DNA of 64,000 bases from Narthecium ossifragum (taxonomy: Eukaryota > Streptophyta > Magnoliopsida > Dioscoreales > Nartheciaceae): the NCBI GenBank assembly GCA_963920575.1, contig OY986965.1, forward strand, positions 19,298,957-19,362,956. Direction: 5' to 3'. Within the stretch, counting starts at the first letter, position 1. Each line of letters begins with the position of its first letter. The notes under the pieces are model-generated. The model had not been told where the DNA came from. It searched no databases and was given only the letters and a program-made list of their open reading frames with translations. Position numbers and translations under genes: made by a program. This document shows, in pieces, positions 56,235-64,000 of the stretch.

Positions 56235-58824
56235 TGTGAGGACCCGTCCCCCTATTCCTGTGGCTCGTTGTTGACCACAAGGGCAATTTGGTAAATTGCA
56301 CCTTGTTGGCTTGTTTCACACCCGCGTGTGCACACACCTGCTTTGTTTGATTTATGTGGTTGAATAGAATGGCTAGGTGGACCCGGGATCGGAAGATCCC
56401 AGCTCGGGTGCGCAGAAGCTTGTTTTTGGGCAGCTGGCGGCCCGTGAGCGATCGATCGCCCCTAGGAGCGATTGATCGGACTCGGGAGTGAGTTTGCGTA
56501 TTTTTCGTCGCGAGGACAGCCGTCGTGGCCGTTGCTCCCTCTGTCAGAGGGAGGGGATGGTCTCTCCCCTTTTTCCCGGCATTTCTGGCTTTCCCCCGGA
56601 CTCTTCTTCTTCTTTCCTCCCCTTCTCTTCTCTTCTCTTCTTCTCTTTTACTTCTTCTTCTTCCCGCAAGCAGAGCTTGCTATGTTTTCTTCCGACCGCT
56701 CCTCCTTCTTCGCCGTCCTTCCTCCTCCGACCACCATTTTGGGAGCTTGAATGCTCGTTGGAATCGTGGCGATGTGAGGACGATCTTTGACGTGGTTTAG
56801 TAGCTTGGTTAGCAGCTGTTTAGCGGGGATCATCCAAGGAGTAGCAGTCTCGGTAGGTGTTCTACCTACATGCACTATTTAATGGGTTTCTCCAAATCTA
56901 ACCGTTGGATCCGGCTGATCTTCATGTATTAGTTGCATCTTGCCTAGTAGAGTTTCTGTGTTAAGTTTCATGATCTTTAGATGAGTTTTGAGTAGGATTT
57001 ATGCATGATTAATCTCGGATTTTCCGGTTTTCTGCTGTTCTTGAAGAATAGCCGGCTTGCGGTGAGTTTTCCGGCTTGTACGAGCATGATCTTGGGTTTT
57101 CTTGAATACAAGAGTTGTAGATCTCTGAGTTAGCTCTCCATTCCATTTTATTTCGCATTTTTCTGATTTGCCTACTAATTGTTATGAATTGATTACTGGC
57201 GGGCTGCGTTGCAGTAATTATTTGGTAAGTTAGTTTAATTAGTGCTTTTGATTAGCGTTTTTCCGTTAATCTAACCGTTGGATGAATCTGAATTTTGGAT
57301 ATGTTGATTCATGCATATAGATCTACTGGAGGCTAGCTTGGATCCCAAATCCGACGTCAGTTGGACGTCGGATCGACGGATCAAACTGCTGCTATATAGA
57401 GAATGTTGTTCTTGTTCTTGGGCCTTCTGTGTTGGGATCGATCCATGCAAGTCGGATCGATCCGACTTCAGGTTGGATCGATCCATGGGTATGTTGGATC
57501 GATCCAGGTTGCACCAAGATGGTCTGTTCATTGAGGGCTGTCGGATTGATCCCTGGGCACATTAGGATTGATCCAGGGTTTCCCAGGAACAGTATCTGAG
57601 GGCAACAGGGAATGGCATGTTAGTGATATTACGATAACTGATGTTTGTTTATATTGTTATATTATTTGCCTGCTTATACTGTCTTGTTTGTTGCATGCTT
57701 TACTGTTTTACTTATCTGCTTTACTGCTTTATTATCTGTCTGTCTATATTGTTAATTATCTGCCTGTTTATTCTATTGTTTTATTATTGTCTTGCTTTCC
57801 TGTGCATTAGAGGCATGTTAGGCTAAGGCGTGGGTTTGGGGTTGTCCCTAGTACTCCAGTATCAATAGCTAAGTGTTGGCTGTCGTTACGCCGGTATGGG
57901 TATCCTACTGGTAGTGTCATTGTCCACCCTGTATCTGGGATTATCGGAGAAAGCCCCATCCTTGATCAGTGGCCATCGGAGGGACATACTATGGACAGGA
58001 ACCCTGGGGGTATCGAAGGGATTTATGGGTGTCCTACTGGTATTGTCATTGTTCACCCTGTATCTGGGATTATCGGAGAAAGCCCCATCCTTGATCAGTG
58101 GCCATCGGAGGGACATACTATGGACAGGAACCCTGGGGGTATCGAAGGGATTTATGATTTGGAGTTTAGGGGTTGTATTGGCTCTGTGCTTTGAGTGCTG
58201 GGAGACGGTTGTCGTAACCACGGTTGTTCCGACAAGTGTGGAGATCCCGCTTGGAGAAGGGTGTCCTACGGGTAGCGTCATTGTCCACCCGGTGTCAGGG
58301 AATATCGGAGAGCCCACCCCTGAACTGTGGCCATCGGAGGACGTACTTTGGACAGGTGCCCTTCGGGTTATTGACGGGATTTATGGGGTCATTGGCAGGC
58401 CTCAGCACTTGGCACAGAGTTAGTACGGTTGGAGTCGCCCTTCCTTGTGTGTGTCGTAGAGTAGAACCCTACTGAGCTTTTGCTCATTCCTACCTGAACC
58501 GCGGTGTTTGTAGGTATAGGTACCAGTGCACCTCCTGTGGGCCCCCGGTGTTCGTCCTGCGGCAGCGCGTCGCCAGCAGACCATGTTTGTGGGCCAGGAC
58601 GGTTTCTTCTGTGTTTTTGCGGAAACCTCAGATGATGTAATTTTTTTTGTATAACCATGTTATATGTAAATATTGTTATAAATACAGTTTTAGTTCAGTA
58701 ATGGTTAGATTACTGTTGTCTTTTATTTATTCTTGTATCTGTTCTGCCAGCTTGTTGTCAGTAGATGTAGGATCTCCCCCCTCGTGTCCCGGTCCGGGTG
58801 GGTTTCTTGGGCCAGGGCGCGACA
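56235..58824 (+). mobile_element. Solo TK3 LTR inside the AT4 ORF (TSD TGAAC)
   Basis: 2590 bp from TGTGAGGACCC to CCAGGGCGCGACA, flanked by perfect TGAAC (56230-56234 and 58825-58829). It shares the start, the GCAATTTGGTAAATTGC inverted repeat and the terminal motif with TK1/TK2 but differs through most of its length, so it is a third subfamily. Cores lie at 56455 and 57437-57505. Confidence 0.93.
57895..58386 (+). repeat. 129-bp tandem repeat in the TK3 LTR
   Basis: Two nearly identical units (57895-58023 and 58024-58152) and a diverged third (about 58253-58386) containing TGTCCTACGGGTAGCGTCATT. The unit is a multiple of three, so frames stay open across it by accident. Confidence 0.88.
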
Positions 58825-59274
58825 TGAACATTTTGAGGGGCCGGACCTTGTTTTGATTGAAGACCATGCCAATTTTCCACGTTATTTCATCAAGGACCTC
58901 ATTGAAACTCCTTACCCTTCAAGTACTTTGTTCGCTAAGAGCAATCCCTACTTCTTTGATAAAACTTGTTTGCATGAGTTCTACTCTCTTCGGACCATGT
59001 ATTTCTTTATCTTGAACCATCGGCCCCCAAAAGCCAATTTTAAAATGGCCCCATTTATTGCAATACATGGCTTGAAGGGTGGTAATTGGCCAATGACTGA
59101 CGCCTTGCATGATTTCATTGCCAATGATGCTTCACTCTTCTTTGATAAATCATGTGTCCATGTCTTTTCCATTCTTCAATCCATGTATTTCTTTACGTGG
59201 AACCATCGTCCACCCAAATTCAATTGTGTTGTACATAGCATAACGTCGGACAGAAGACGGTAAAATGAGCGCTT

Positions 59275-59292
59275 GTTGGGAGGCAACCCAAC
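59275..59292 (+). other. Post-ORF hairpin, GTTGGG/CCCAAC version
   Basis: GTTGGG, loop AGGCAA, CCCAAC, 12 bases after the ORF stop. Third member of the set at 4386-4403 and 29927-29942. Confidence 0.78.
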
Positions 59293-60780
59293 ATTTCCAT
59301 GCTTCTTTGATTGTTTAGTTGCTTTCTTGCATGCTTGATTGTTTTGTTTTTATTTTCAGCATGTTTGCTAGGTTCCAATGAGTTTTTCCATGCATCCGGT
59401 ACGCTAGTTTAGGCCTTGGTATGTTCAGATCTTTGTACGATGTTAGGCCAAGACCATGATGTTTGTACTCTTGCTTTTATTGGAATAACCCTTGGTTATA
59501 TTTCATATCTTCTTTGCATTTGGCCAAGGATACCTTCACATGGATGCTTTGAAGCACATCAGGTTATCTCTTCCCTTTTACACTTCATATGTGCTTGAGG
59601 ACAACCACATTTAAGTTGGGGGGTACATTTGCATGTTCGATAACCTGTGTACCTTCACTTAATTTATCAATTTACATGCATTGATGACTATGTGAAATTA
59701 TTTTTGTCTTAGATGCTTGTCTTAGAGAACCATTGCACGGATTTTCTTGATTTTCATGCCTTATAAAAACTTGTGAATCATTGGATAAATGACATTTTTC
59801 TTTTACTTCAATTTGGCTTGGCACATTGTAAGACTAATTGGGTGGTCCCAATCACTTGCGCACTCACACTTGTATGAAGGGTTAAGTGATTATTTTGAGT
59901 AGGAACATTGATAGATTGAGATTCTAGAACATATTCATGATCAATTGATGTGATTTATAGTTGTGTTAGAAAATTTTCATTGACTAGCCTTGATTCGTAT
60001 CCTTCTAGGTTCGGGTAATTAAGTCTGTGGGGTGTTTTACACCTAATGCCCTAAAGCAGCATGGCATGGGAGTCATTGACCCAACACTCACTACATGGAC
60101 CTAGTAGAAAGCTTAATGGATCAAGGCACTGCACAGTCACATTAGTTGAATAAAAGCATAATGGTTATTAGTTGTGATTCGTGGCCTTCTAGGTTTGGGA
60201 GATTAAGCCTGAGGGGTGCCTTTACACCTAGTGCCCCAAACCATATGGTTTGGGAGTCACTGGCCTAAATCCTGTTACATGGACCTAGTAGAAAGCCTAA
60301 GGGATCATGACATTGCACAACCACATTCTCTATTCCTCGAAAAAAAAGATAAAGAGAGAAAAGCAAAGAAAAAAAATATGATTCGTGTTGAATAAAACAT
60401 GTCACATGTTCAATTAATTTGAATTGCTAAGGATGATTGATCTTGATTGGCTCCCTACTTAGATGATTACAAGAACCCGATTACTTGGTTGCTCCTTTCA
60501 CGACACGGGATTATTCAATTATGTCTTAATTTTGTCAAGTGTTTTGAAGTCTTGGAAGTATATCATTTATGTTCTTATTCATTTGCATTTTACTTGGCCA
60601 TGACTTGAGAGATGAAATTCATGTATGGAAATCTACTTTGAGCATCGGAGTTGAGAATTGCTTGCATATGAATCAATGCATTTTATTTTGACAAATTAGT
60701 GGTTTTGATTGTTTAGTTGTTTGTGTGTTTCTTTCTTTTTGGCTTTGCTCGAGGACGAGCAAAGTGTAAGTTGGGGGGTG
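59293..60780 (+). other. AT4 3' non-coding region
   Basis: Contains an internal hairpin with polypurine-like tract (59589-59625), a diverged duplication (59991-60145 and 60175-60328), a 20-bp perfect palindrome (60235-60254), and the terminal module: an 8-bp stem CTTTGCTC/GAGCAAAG (60743-60764) followed by AAGTTGGGGGGTG up to the LTR. No gene is seen. Confidence 0.7.
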
Positions 60781-61140
60781 TGATGAGACGTGAAAAGTAC
60801 ATAAATTAACCCCTTAATTTACCTTTATTAGTCTTCAAGCAAGGTATTTCTAATAATCTTCATGGTATTTCAGGTACGAGAGTGCTCAACAGAAGTTAGA
60901 TCAACTTTGGAGCTTAAACGAGCCTATTCGAGCACATTTAGGTACATGGGTCAAATTCAAAGATTAAGCTGTACCTTCTCAATAAGAACCAAATAATATG
61001 CCATAGATGGTTGGAAAGCTCTGGAAGTCTAGTTTCTGGAGAATTTTACGGTTCGTGATTCCGAGTTTCCTAGATGAAGTTATGGCATTTTTGGTACCAA
61101 TGCGCAGTGCTGAATGGCAAAAGAGATAATATGCAGAAAA

Positions 61141-61310
61141 GAAGATCGATCTTCTGTGTATAAAAGATCGATCTTTGTACTGTAGCAGAGATGACAGAGA
61201 GCAGAAATTCAAAAGATCGATCTTCTCCCTATAGAAGATCGATCTTCTGCGGGCGCAGCCAGTTTTACGAGATAAAAAGATCGATCTTCACCCCTAGAAG
61301 ATCGATCTTT
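61141..61310. repeat. Palindrome array, three hairpin pairs
   Basis: Six cores in three pairs, 21-22 bp within pairs. The third is a perfect 14-bp inverted repeat: AAAGATCGATCTTC at 61276-61289 with its complement at 61297-61310, loop of seven. The second pair has a 13-bp perfect stem with a six-base loop. Confidence 0.92.
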
Positions 61311-61370
61311 CAGTGTCAGTTAAGAAAAATGAAGGTCCCAGATGTAATCCGAAGGGGAGAAGCTTGAGGG

Positions 61371-61380
61371 CTATAAATAC
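61371..61380 (+). promoter_or_regulatory. TATA box of the AT4 LTR
   Basis: CTATAAATAC about 60 bases after the last palindrome; the spacing resembles that in the TK1 and AT1 LTRs. Confidence 0.55.
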
Positions 61381-63021
61381 CAAACTTTGGGCTCTTATTG
61401 GGGATTCCTTTGGACAAAAAGAGGCTAAGGAAAGGGGCAATCCCCTTGGGCAATGAAGGGAGCTCTCATCCAAGAGGGAGGAGATTGATGAAGAAGAGGA
61501 TCCATCTCTTCTCCATGGCTTCTCCATCGAAGATGAGTAGCTAATTTATTTACCTAGTGGAATACCATGATGTTTTAGGTTTTCTTTATAGTTTTCTTTG
61601 GATTTTTAGATGTTGTAAACCCTATTGAGACAAGATTGTATGGATTTATGCTTCATTTATCATCTTTGTAGTTGGATTCTAATATTGGATGGATGAATTC
61701 TTTGGTTTGTATAAGCTAGAACCTTGTGCCCAATAAGTGTTTGTTGATATTCCCCAATGAGTAGGTTGTGCTAGAACCATGACCACTTGTGTTGAAGGGA
61801 GTCTTGGCTCTAGGTTAGGGACTTGGTTGTGCTAGAACCACTCCAATCCACATCTAACCTAGCATCTATCCTATCTTTTATAGTGTTTTGGATTCGAGAT
61901 GCTAGAACCACCTCGATCCATTACCATATTCCATAGAACCCAATTCCTTGCGACGAGATGATCCTAACCCGACCTCTCGTTAGCGATGATCGTAGCTAAT
62001 CCCTCGATCGCGAACATTCTAGCATACACCTTTTGCGACGGATAGTCCTTATCCGGTTATTCGTTAGCGACGACCTTTGTTAGCCACAAGGTAGTCGATA
62101 TTGTAGTGTCTCGATAGAATTGCACATCTTGATTCATTAGAAAGCTATGATTGAGCCTAATCCAGATTGGGATTCCCTAGGACCTCTCTCTATCAATTGA
62201 ATCATTTACATGCTTTCTTAGTTTTCTTATCATAAAACCCAAAAACCATTTCTTTTATTATCCTTGTAGGAACACTTAGATTGAGGTAAGTAGTTTAATT
62301 GTTTCCTTACGCATTCCCTGTGGATTCGACTCGGACTCACCGCTAGCTACCCCCAAAGTAGTTAGTTAGTAGTTCGATTATAAATTTGTAATTTTGATCC
62401 GGCGCGTTAAGCCGTGACACTTTTCACGTCCCATCAGGTTTTCTGCTAGTGAGATGGCAGTGCCAGTTTCCTGCCTCGCTGAGGGCGACCCAGCATGTGA
62501 CCAGTTCGGATGGGGACCATGACTGAGGCCTCCCTTCAGGGACACGCGGTGGGGTTATGGGACCCTTGTGTACACCTAGCCTTTGCTTGAGGGTGACACT
62601 GTTGTGTTCCCTCCCTTGTGAGTGTCGTAGTGTAGTGTCCCTGCTGAGCTTAGTGCTCACTCCTATCCGGGCTGCGTTTTGGAGGTGCTGGAGCTAGCCC
62701 TTCTTCGGTCGCCCCTACCGGGCCGGTGTTTGGTGATGTGACGGCGTCTGGCGGTGCTTGAGGTGCGGCGATCGTCTGTTCTACCTTTTGTTTAGTTAGA
62801 CTCCTACGGGAGAGATTTTGTATAACTTTTTCCCTGTTGAGGATTTGTATATTTCAGTTTCAGTCTTTGAGGTTTGTAATTGTATGGTAATACATGATGA
62901 TTACGAATTGCTAGGGAGACCACTATGATTAGAGGGAAACCTCGTCAAAATTTCCGCAGTAGATTAGGTTCCGATTCGCGTCGCCTGGCCCGGTTAGGCC
63001 TACACGGGTCGGGGCGCGACA

Positions 63022-63553
63022 TGAGGCATGCTAATGCTAACCAAATTTGGGTACCTAGACATACATCTTCTTCTCTTATGCATAGTACTAATGCAAATGG
63101 ACCCAAAATGATTTGGGTATCAAAAATTAAGGTTTGATCTCTTATTTGTAGGAGTGTATGAGATCTAAGATCATGACCAACACAAAGACTAAAAGATAGT
63201 ACCTTGATAGTGGATGCTCAAGACACATGACCGGAGAAAGGAGCATGTTCTCAACCTTTCAATCCAAAAATGGAGGAATGGTGACCTTTGGAGAAAATGC
63301 AAAAGGAAAAATAATTGGCATTGACAATATTGGTATAACCTTTTCCATTATTATCGAAAATGTTCTTTTGGTTGAAGGTTTGAAACATAATTTTCTTAGC
63401 ATTAGTCAATTATGTGATAGAGATAACACAGTTATTTTTGAAGATTCAAAATGCTATGTCAAGAATGCTCTTAGTGATAAAATCTTGTTAGTAGGTCATC
63501 ACATGGTAATGTATACACCTTTTATCTTAATGATCTTCTTTGTAATGATGATG
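63022..63553 (+). pseudogene. SIRE/Maximus-type copia protease region
   Basis: Continuation of the SIRE polyprotein. A linker (NANQIWVPRHTS, then GPKMIWVSKIKV followed by a stop near 63136) leads to the copia protease active site YLDSGCSRHMTG at about 63200-63235. The frame is then open as FGENAKGKIIGIDNIG, VLLVEGLKHNFLSISQLCD and VIFEDSKC, typical of copia protease and the start of integrase. An AT2-type LTR cuts it at 63554, so integrase and reverse transcriptase lie to the right of the window. Confidence 0.88.
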
Positions 63554-64000
63554 TTATGAGTCACTAAATATTCATACTTAAACTCCTTAATTTACCTTTG
63601 TTCGCCCGAGAGTATTTGTCTTTGATAATTTGTTAGTTGATTTCAGGTTTAATGAAGATTCAAGTTAGAAAATACAGAAAAAGGCTAATATGTTGAAATT
63701 ACGTCGCTTCGCTGTCAGTTTTAAAAGAATTCGCCAAAATCACCAGATAAATCCTAAATTCCTGAAATTTGGAGCACTTCTTTAAGCCAGCAAGACAAAC
63801 AACTTTCATGTCGGACACTTTGCAAGATTCCTGACACATTAATACCGGTTTTGATGACTATGAAGATAAACAGATGCAGGGAAACTGGTCCATCGACGTT
63901 CTGGAGAATATTCTCCAAATATTCCAGATAAGTCTTAATATTATCAAATCTTCGGGATCGAACAGAAGACTTCAGAATCTACATCTTTCATGTCGGACTT
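63554..64000 (+). repeat. AT2-type LTR, 5' part, cut by the window end
   Basis: TTATGAGTCACTAAATATTCA (expected TGATGAG, second base changed) and onward match the reverse complement of the LTR at 48673-50081. It marks a further nested insertion in SIRE whose remainder lies beyond 64000. Confidence 0.85.

Larger units (their letters stand above)
54949..59263 (+). pseudogene. AT4 long ORF of unknown function, split by a solo LTR
   Basis: I do not recognise the protein. It lacks a start because the 5' end is deleted. From about 54990 it reads YMPPGGAMNDYFLPFNYAP, rich in Tyr, Ser and Pro. A frame change occurs at a run of seven C near 55304. A likely coiled coil follows (LDERILKALESFEAQNQL, IEVRIEQLASLI), then a very acidic part with a TGA at 55766-55768. 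Next come four repeats of about 22 residues, each of type PVYExFxxD...DxxSxDI (55784-56040). A solo LTR fills 56235-58824. The frame resumes as HFEGPDLVLIEDHANFP and contains two related segments with FFDK.C.H.F and MYFF..NHRPPK, ending at 59263. There is no knuckle, protease or RT. It may be a divergent gag-like or accessory protein of a non-autonomous element. Confidence 0.6.
54100..62436 (+). mobile_element. AT4, pol-less Athila-like element (TSD GGTTT)
   Basis: Bounded by TGATGAGACG and CACGTCCCATCA, with perfect GGTTT at 54095-54099 and 62437-62441. The 5' LTR is cut short (54100-about 54948), and no primer site remains. The internal region has one long unrecognised ORF, a non-coding region and a polypurine tract; the 3' LTR is 60781-62436. 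Its LTR is related to the AT1 LTR (shared CTAGTTTCTGGAGAATTTTAC-type block). Confidence 0.9.
60781..62436 (+). repeat. AT4 3' LTR
   Basis: 1656 bp from TGATGAGACGTGAAAAGT to ACTTTTCACGTCCCATCA; these two 18-mers are inverted copies with one mismatch. It contains the palindrome array 61141-61310 and a TATA box. Confidence 0.93.
52436..63021 (+). mobile_element. Solo TK1 LTR in SIRE (TSD TGAGG), itself split by AT4
   Basis: LTR pieces 52436-54099 and 62442-63021 (with the GGTTT duplication at the break) total about 2.24 kb, from TGTGAGGACCC to GGGCGCGACA. Flanks 52431-52435 and 63022-63026 are both TGAGG. It was inserted in SIRE before AT4 arrived. Confidence 0.93.

Noticed and set aside
57886..58423. 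Overlapping 175- and 143-codon ORFs
   Set aside because: They exist because a 129-bp tandem unit is a multiple of three; they lie wholly in a solo LTR.

Overview
This window looks like nuclear DNA from a flowering plant with a large, repeat-packed genome. No host gene could be supported. Almost every base belongs to an LTR retrotransposon, and these are nested in one another. Evidence for a plant: primer sites matching initiator tRNA-Met and plant tRNA-Asp, Tekay/Del-like chromovirus pol with a C-terminal chromodomain-like tail, Athila-like gag-protease, and a SIRE/Maximus-type copia gag. I cannot name the species.

Names used here. TK = Tekay-like Ty3/gypsy elements, with LTRs of about 2.2-2.6 kb running TGTGAGGACC...GGCGCGACA and a tRNA-iMet primer site; three LTR subfamilies TK1-TK3. 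AT = Athila-like elements, with LTRs of about 1.4-1.7 kb starting TGAT and ending ATCA, a GGGGGTG polypurine tract and, where visible, a tRNA-Asp primer site; four kinds AT1-AT4. SIRE = the copia element.

Layout. (i) 1-1170 and 19014-20116 are pol of a plus-strand TK1 element (T1); its 3' LTR is 20117-22526. (ii) T1 is split by a 17.8-kb insertion (1171-19013; target duplication TCTCC) made mainly of a minus-strand TK1 copy (R1: 12233-19013 plus LTR end 1171-1753). The insertion also contains a plus-strand TK1 fragment (10604-12232) and a tandem AT1 structure (1751-10603). A solo TK1 LTR (6682-8915, TAAAT) interrupts the AT1 gag. (iii) 22527-23816, 35266-36794 and 45534-47448 form an AT3 element. 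It is interrupted by minus-strand AT2 (23817-35265, CGATG), which carries a solo TK2 LTR (25917-28242), and by a complete but decayed TK2 element (36795-45533). (iv) 47449-50235 holds truncated TK2 and AT2 pieces. (v) 50236-52435 and 63022-63553 are a SIRE element. It is split by a solo TK1 LTR (52436-63021, TGAGG), itself split by AT4 (54100-62436, GGTTT), itself split by a solo TK3 LTR (56235-58824, TGAAC). (vi) 63554-64000 is the start of another AT2-type LTR.

How the parts worked. Gag, protease, reverse transcriptase, RNase H and integrase would have driven copy-and-paste insertion, but every coding region here is broken by stops, frameshifts, deletions or insertions. AT1 and AT2 show only gag-protease, and AT3 and AT4 show only unrecognised ORFs, so those elements presumably relied on enzymes supplied in trans.

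The most striking signal is not a gene. About 100 copies of the palindrome GATCGATC (about one expected by chance) occur in arrays of paired inverted repeats inside LTRs or leaders of TK1, TK2, TK3, AT1, AT2, AT3 and AT4. The bases around the core are often shared within an LTR and differ between LTRs, and in the clearest pairs the two arms stay complementary to each other. Two further hairpins, one just after the ORFs and one beside the polypurine tracts, show compensatory base changes between families.
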